Assembly: GCF_004766055.1 (NCBI RefSeq)
Contig: NZ_SPQR01000010.1
Span: forward strand, 1 to 64,000
Reading direction: 5' to 3'
Source of the DNA: Desulfosporosinus sp. Sb-LF
GTDB taxonomy: Bacteria > Bacillota > Desulfitobacteriia > Desulfitobacteriales > Desulfitobacteriaceae
Length of the DNA stretch: 64,000 nt
In this document: one piece after another, positions 62,227 through 64,000 of the stretch
How positions within the stretch are numbered: the first letter of the stretch is position 1
Layout: each line of letters opens with the position of its first letter
Notes under the pieces: generated by a model
What the model saw: only the letters and a program-made list of their open reading frames with translations
The model's database searches: none
What the model was told of the DNA's origin: nothing
Translations under genes and position numbers: made by a program

Positions 62227-64000
62227 ATGCTTCTTCAAGAAGGTACCAAAACCAAAATTTCATATTTGAACCTCGGTGATAATATAGCTAAAGCTGTGCG
62301 CATTTTCATGGATCTAAAGATTCCCATAATCCCGGTGTTAGATGGGGAAGGTGGATTATTGAGTGTTTTTAGTAGGAGCAGCCTTTATCGAGCAATCCTA
62401 GACGGTGCAACCTATAAAGACATAGTTGATCCCTACCTAATAAAAGAAGTGATCAGTATTTCGGACGATCTCACTGACGATCAGTTAGCTGATTTCGTGA
62501 AAGTGAGTCCTGTTGGGTCGGTGCCCGTTGTAAATAAAGAGGGAAAAGTTTACGGACTCTTATGCAAAGCTAATATGGTTATGACCTTATTTAGACACTC
62601 TGAACTACTGAACGTGCAGTTGAAAGCTATTTTAGACTCCATGCACAACGGTGTGATTGCTGTCGACAGTGAGGGAATGGTAACTCATATTAATATAGGA
62701 GCAAGCCGAATACTAGGCTTGAAGGTGGATACCTCCCTTGGCCAGCCTTTTAAAGAGTTTTTACCTAATTTAGACTTAAACCCGGCACTAATTCACGGAG
62801 AGGTTCAAATAGGGCTAAAGTACAAGCGCCACAACATTACAATGGTCGTAAATATTACTCCCTTAAACATTGGAGGGAACATCGCTGGAGGAATTGTGAT
62901 CTTTCAAGACCTTACGGACTTGGAGCAAGCCGCCAGAGAGTTAGAAACAGTTAAAGCTTTAAACAAGACCTTCGATACGGTTCTTAATATCATCCATGAC
63001 GGCATCATTGTGGTGGATGAAAGAGGAAAAACTACTCTTGTTAACCAAGCGATGGCGGATTTTTTAACGTTACGTCCTGAAGAGATTATTGGAAAACATA
63101 TTACTGATATCATGCAGACAAGCAGGTTACACATTGTGGCCAGAACTGGTATTTCGGAAACAAGTGATGTCCTGACAATTCAGGGCAAGCCGTTAATTGT
63201 TTCCCGGCTGCCCATAATAAGAGAAGGGGAGGTATTTGGCGCAGTAGGCAAAGCAGTATTTCCCCAACTCGCCGAAGTCCGGGAACTAGTGGAAAAACTA
63301 CGATTCTTAGAAAATAAAGTGACGTTTTTCCAGGAAGAATTACAAAAAAACAAGACTGCACAAGATATTATGAAAGGCATCGTTGCCGAAAGTACTGAAA
63401 TGAAAAAACTAAAGGAAGAGATATCGATTGTTGCCTCAAGTAGTTCTACTGTGTTAATTACCGGAGAAAGCGGTACTGGAAAAGAAGGAGTGGCCCACGC
63501 CGTTCATCTCTGTAGTGACAGATGCAAAGGACCATTTATTAAAGTGAACTGTGCCGCTATTCCAGAAAACCTAATGGAAGCGGAAATGTTTGGTTATGTT
63601 GGGGGCGCGTTTACTGGTGCAGCAAAGGCCGGTAAACCAGGACGCCTAGAGATGGCCGATGGTGGAACACTATTTTTAGATGAAATCGGGGACATGCCCC
63701 TGGCTCTACAATCCAAATTATTACGCGTGTTACAAGACCGTGAATTCGAACGTTTAGGTGGTACAAAAAGCATTAAAGTAAATGTCCGTATTTTAGCAGC
63801 TACCAATAAAAATCTCAATGAAGCTATTGCTGAAGGAGAGTTCCGAGCGGATCTTTATTATAGGTTAAATGTCATCAATTTGCATTTACCCCCGTTACGG
63901 GAGCGCACCGAGGATATAGAACCATTGACCCATTTTTTCATAACTAAATTCAACCATATTCTTAAAGGTAACGTCATGGGCATCGTCGACGATGCCATGA
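62227..64000 (+). CDS. Sigma-54 activator with CBS and PAS domains (3' end outside window)
   Basis: The frame is open from the ATG at 62227 (GAGGTG upstream) to the window end, so at least 591 residues are coded. Residues 1-120 look like a CBS pair ('IPIIPVLDGEGGLLSVFSRSSLYRAI', 'SVPVVNKEGKVYGLL'). Two PAS domains follow (about 130-240 and 255-370), then an AAA+ sigma-54 domain with Walker A 'GESGTGKE' (413-420) and the loop 'GAFTGA' (460-465), Walker B 'GTLFLDEIGDM' and 'FRADLYYRLNV'. The CBS pair suggests sensing of adenine nucleotides or another small ligand. It activates a -12/-24 promoter, probably of genes beyond the window. Confidence 0.92.
   Translation, partial: MLLQEGTKTKISYLNLGDNIAKAVRIFMDLKIPIIPVLDGEGGLLSVFSRSSLYRAILDGATYKDIVDPYLIKEVISISDDLTDDQLADFVKVSPVGSVPVVNKEGKVYGLLCKANMVMTLFRHSELLNVQLKAILDSMHNGVIAVDSEGMVTHINIGASRILGLKVDTSLGQPFKEFLPNLDLNPALIHGEVQIGLKYKRHNITMVVNITPLNIGGNIAGGIVIFQDLTDLEQAARELETVKALNKTFDTVLNIIHDGIIVVDERGKTTLVNQAMADFLTLRPEEIIGKHITDIMQTSRLHIVARTGISETSDVLTIQGKPLIVSRLPIIREGEVFGAVGKAVFPQLAEVRELVEKLRFLENKVTFFQEELQKNKTAQDIMKGIVAESTEMKKLKEEISIVASSSSTVLITGESGTGKEGVAHAVHLCSDRCKGPFIKVNCAAIPENLMEAEMFGYVGGAFTGAAKAGKPGRLEMADGGTLFLDEIGDMPLALQSKLLRVLQDREFERLGGTKSIKVNVRILAATNKNLNEAIAEGEFRADLYYRLNVINLHLPPLRERTEDIEPLTHFFITKFNHILKGNVMGIVDDAM

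Overview
The window reads as a chromosomal stretch of a spore-forming, anaerobic, low-to-mid GC Firmicute. The best fit is the Peptococcaceae (Desulfosporosinus/Desulfitobacterium type). This is inferred from gene content, not from a marker gene: a lactate dehydrogenase/EtfAB operon, proteins built on [FeFe]-hydrogenase-like domains, YjcZ-like and DUF6143 spore-associated proteins, a SpoVD-like PBP with PASTA, and AGGAGG-type ribosome binding sites with frequent TTG/GTG starts.

Layout. 0-8 kb: an IS end, a PadR regulator with a large palindromic operator and its membrane partner, a decayed IS66-like island, three very small minus-strand proteins (one a Phe/Pro/Arg peptide, two YjcZ-like), and a MarR-MATE efflux pair whose promoter carries three identical operator copies. 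8-20 kb: RtcB, a LysM protein with a heptad tail, tRNA-Pro(TGG), a zone of gene debris, a RIC-type di-iron repair protein, an Ada-type metal-binding mini-protein, an acyl-CoA ligase, a C39-like protein, a stand-alone adenylate kinase, and two tandem RMD1/DUF155 membrane proteins. 20-31 kb (minus strand): etfB-etfA-lactate dehydrogenase behind a promoter with a GntR-type inverted repeat, an ACMSD-like amidohydrolase, a membrane diguanylate cyclase, a secreted propeller protein, an HExxH peptidase-like protein and a polysaccharide deacetylase. 31-43 kb: PBP, NlpC/P60, DUF6143, an amidase, a cobalamin riboswitch driving a three-gene ECF transporter, an M48 protease, DUF1385 and small low-complexity proteins. 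43-50 kb: a gene graveyard, a MacA-MacB-type efflux operon, an MFS transporter and a response regulator-diguanylate cyclase. 51-58 kb: the most unusual block. 58-64 kb: a cyclophilin pseudogene, a heterodimeric ABC exporter, and a sigma-54 activator that runs off the end.

The 51-58 kb block is the best candidate for an under-described system. A soluble chemoreceptor with an N-terminal ferredoxin plus H-cluster-like domain faces, convergently, a 1127-residue CheA-like kinase with the same N-terminal module, then PAS, Hpt, HATPase and a CheX-like domain. Twelve bases downstream of the kinase is a response regulator with STAS-like and DUF2225-like parts. Both sensors keep the four Cys expected to hold an H-cluster but replace the proton-relay Cys with Pro. 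This suggests H2, CO or redox sensing rather than catalysis.

A second theme is gene decay. There are four degraded copies of a YdbC/PC4-like C-terminus and two of a DUF5658-like protein. There are also fragments of an Ada-like domain, a PEP-utilising enzyme, signal peptidase, a MATE pump and cyclophilin, plus several intergenic repeat pairs and long hairpins. I had no search tools: family names rest on motif recognition, and boundaries of remnants are approximate.
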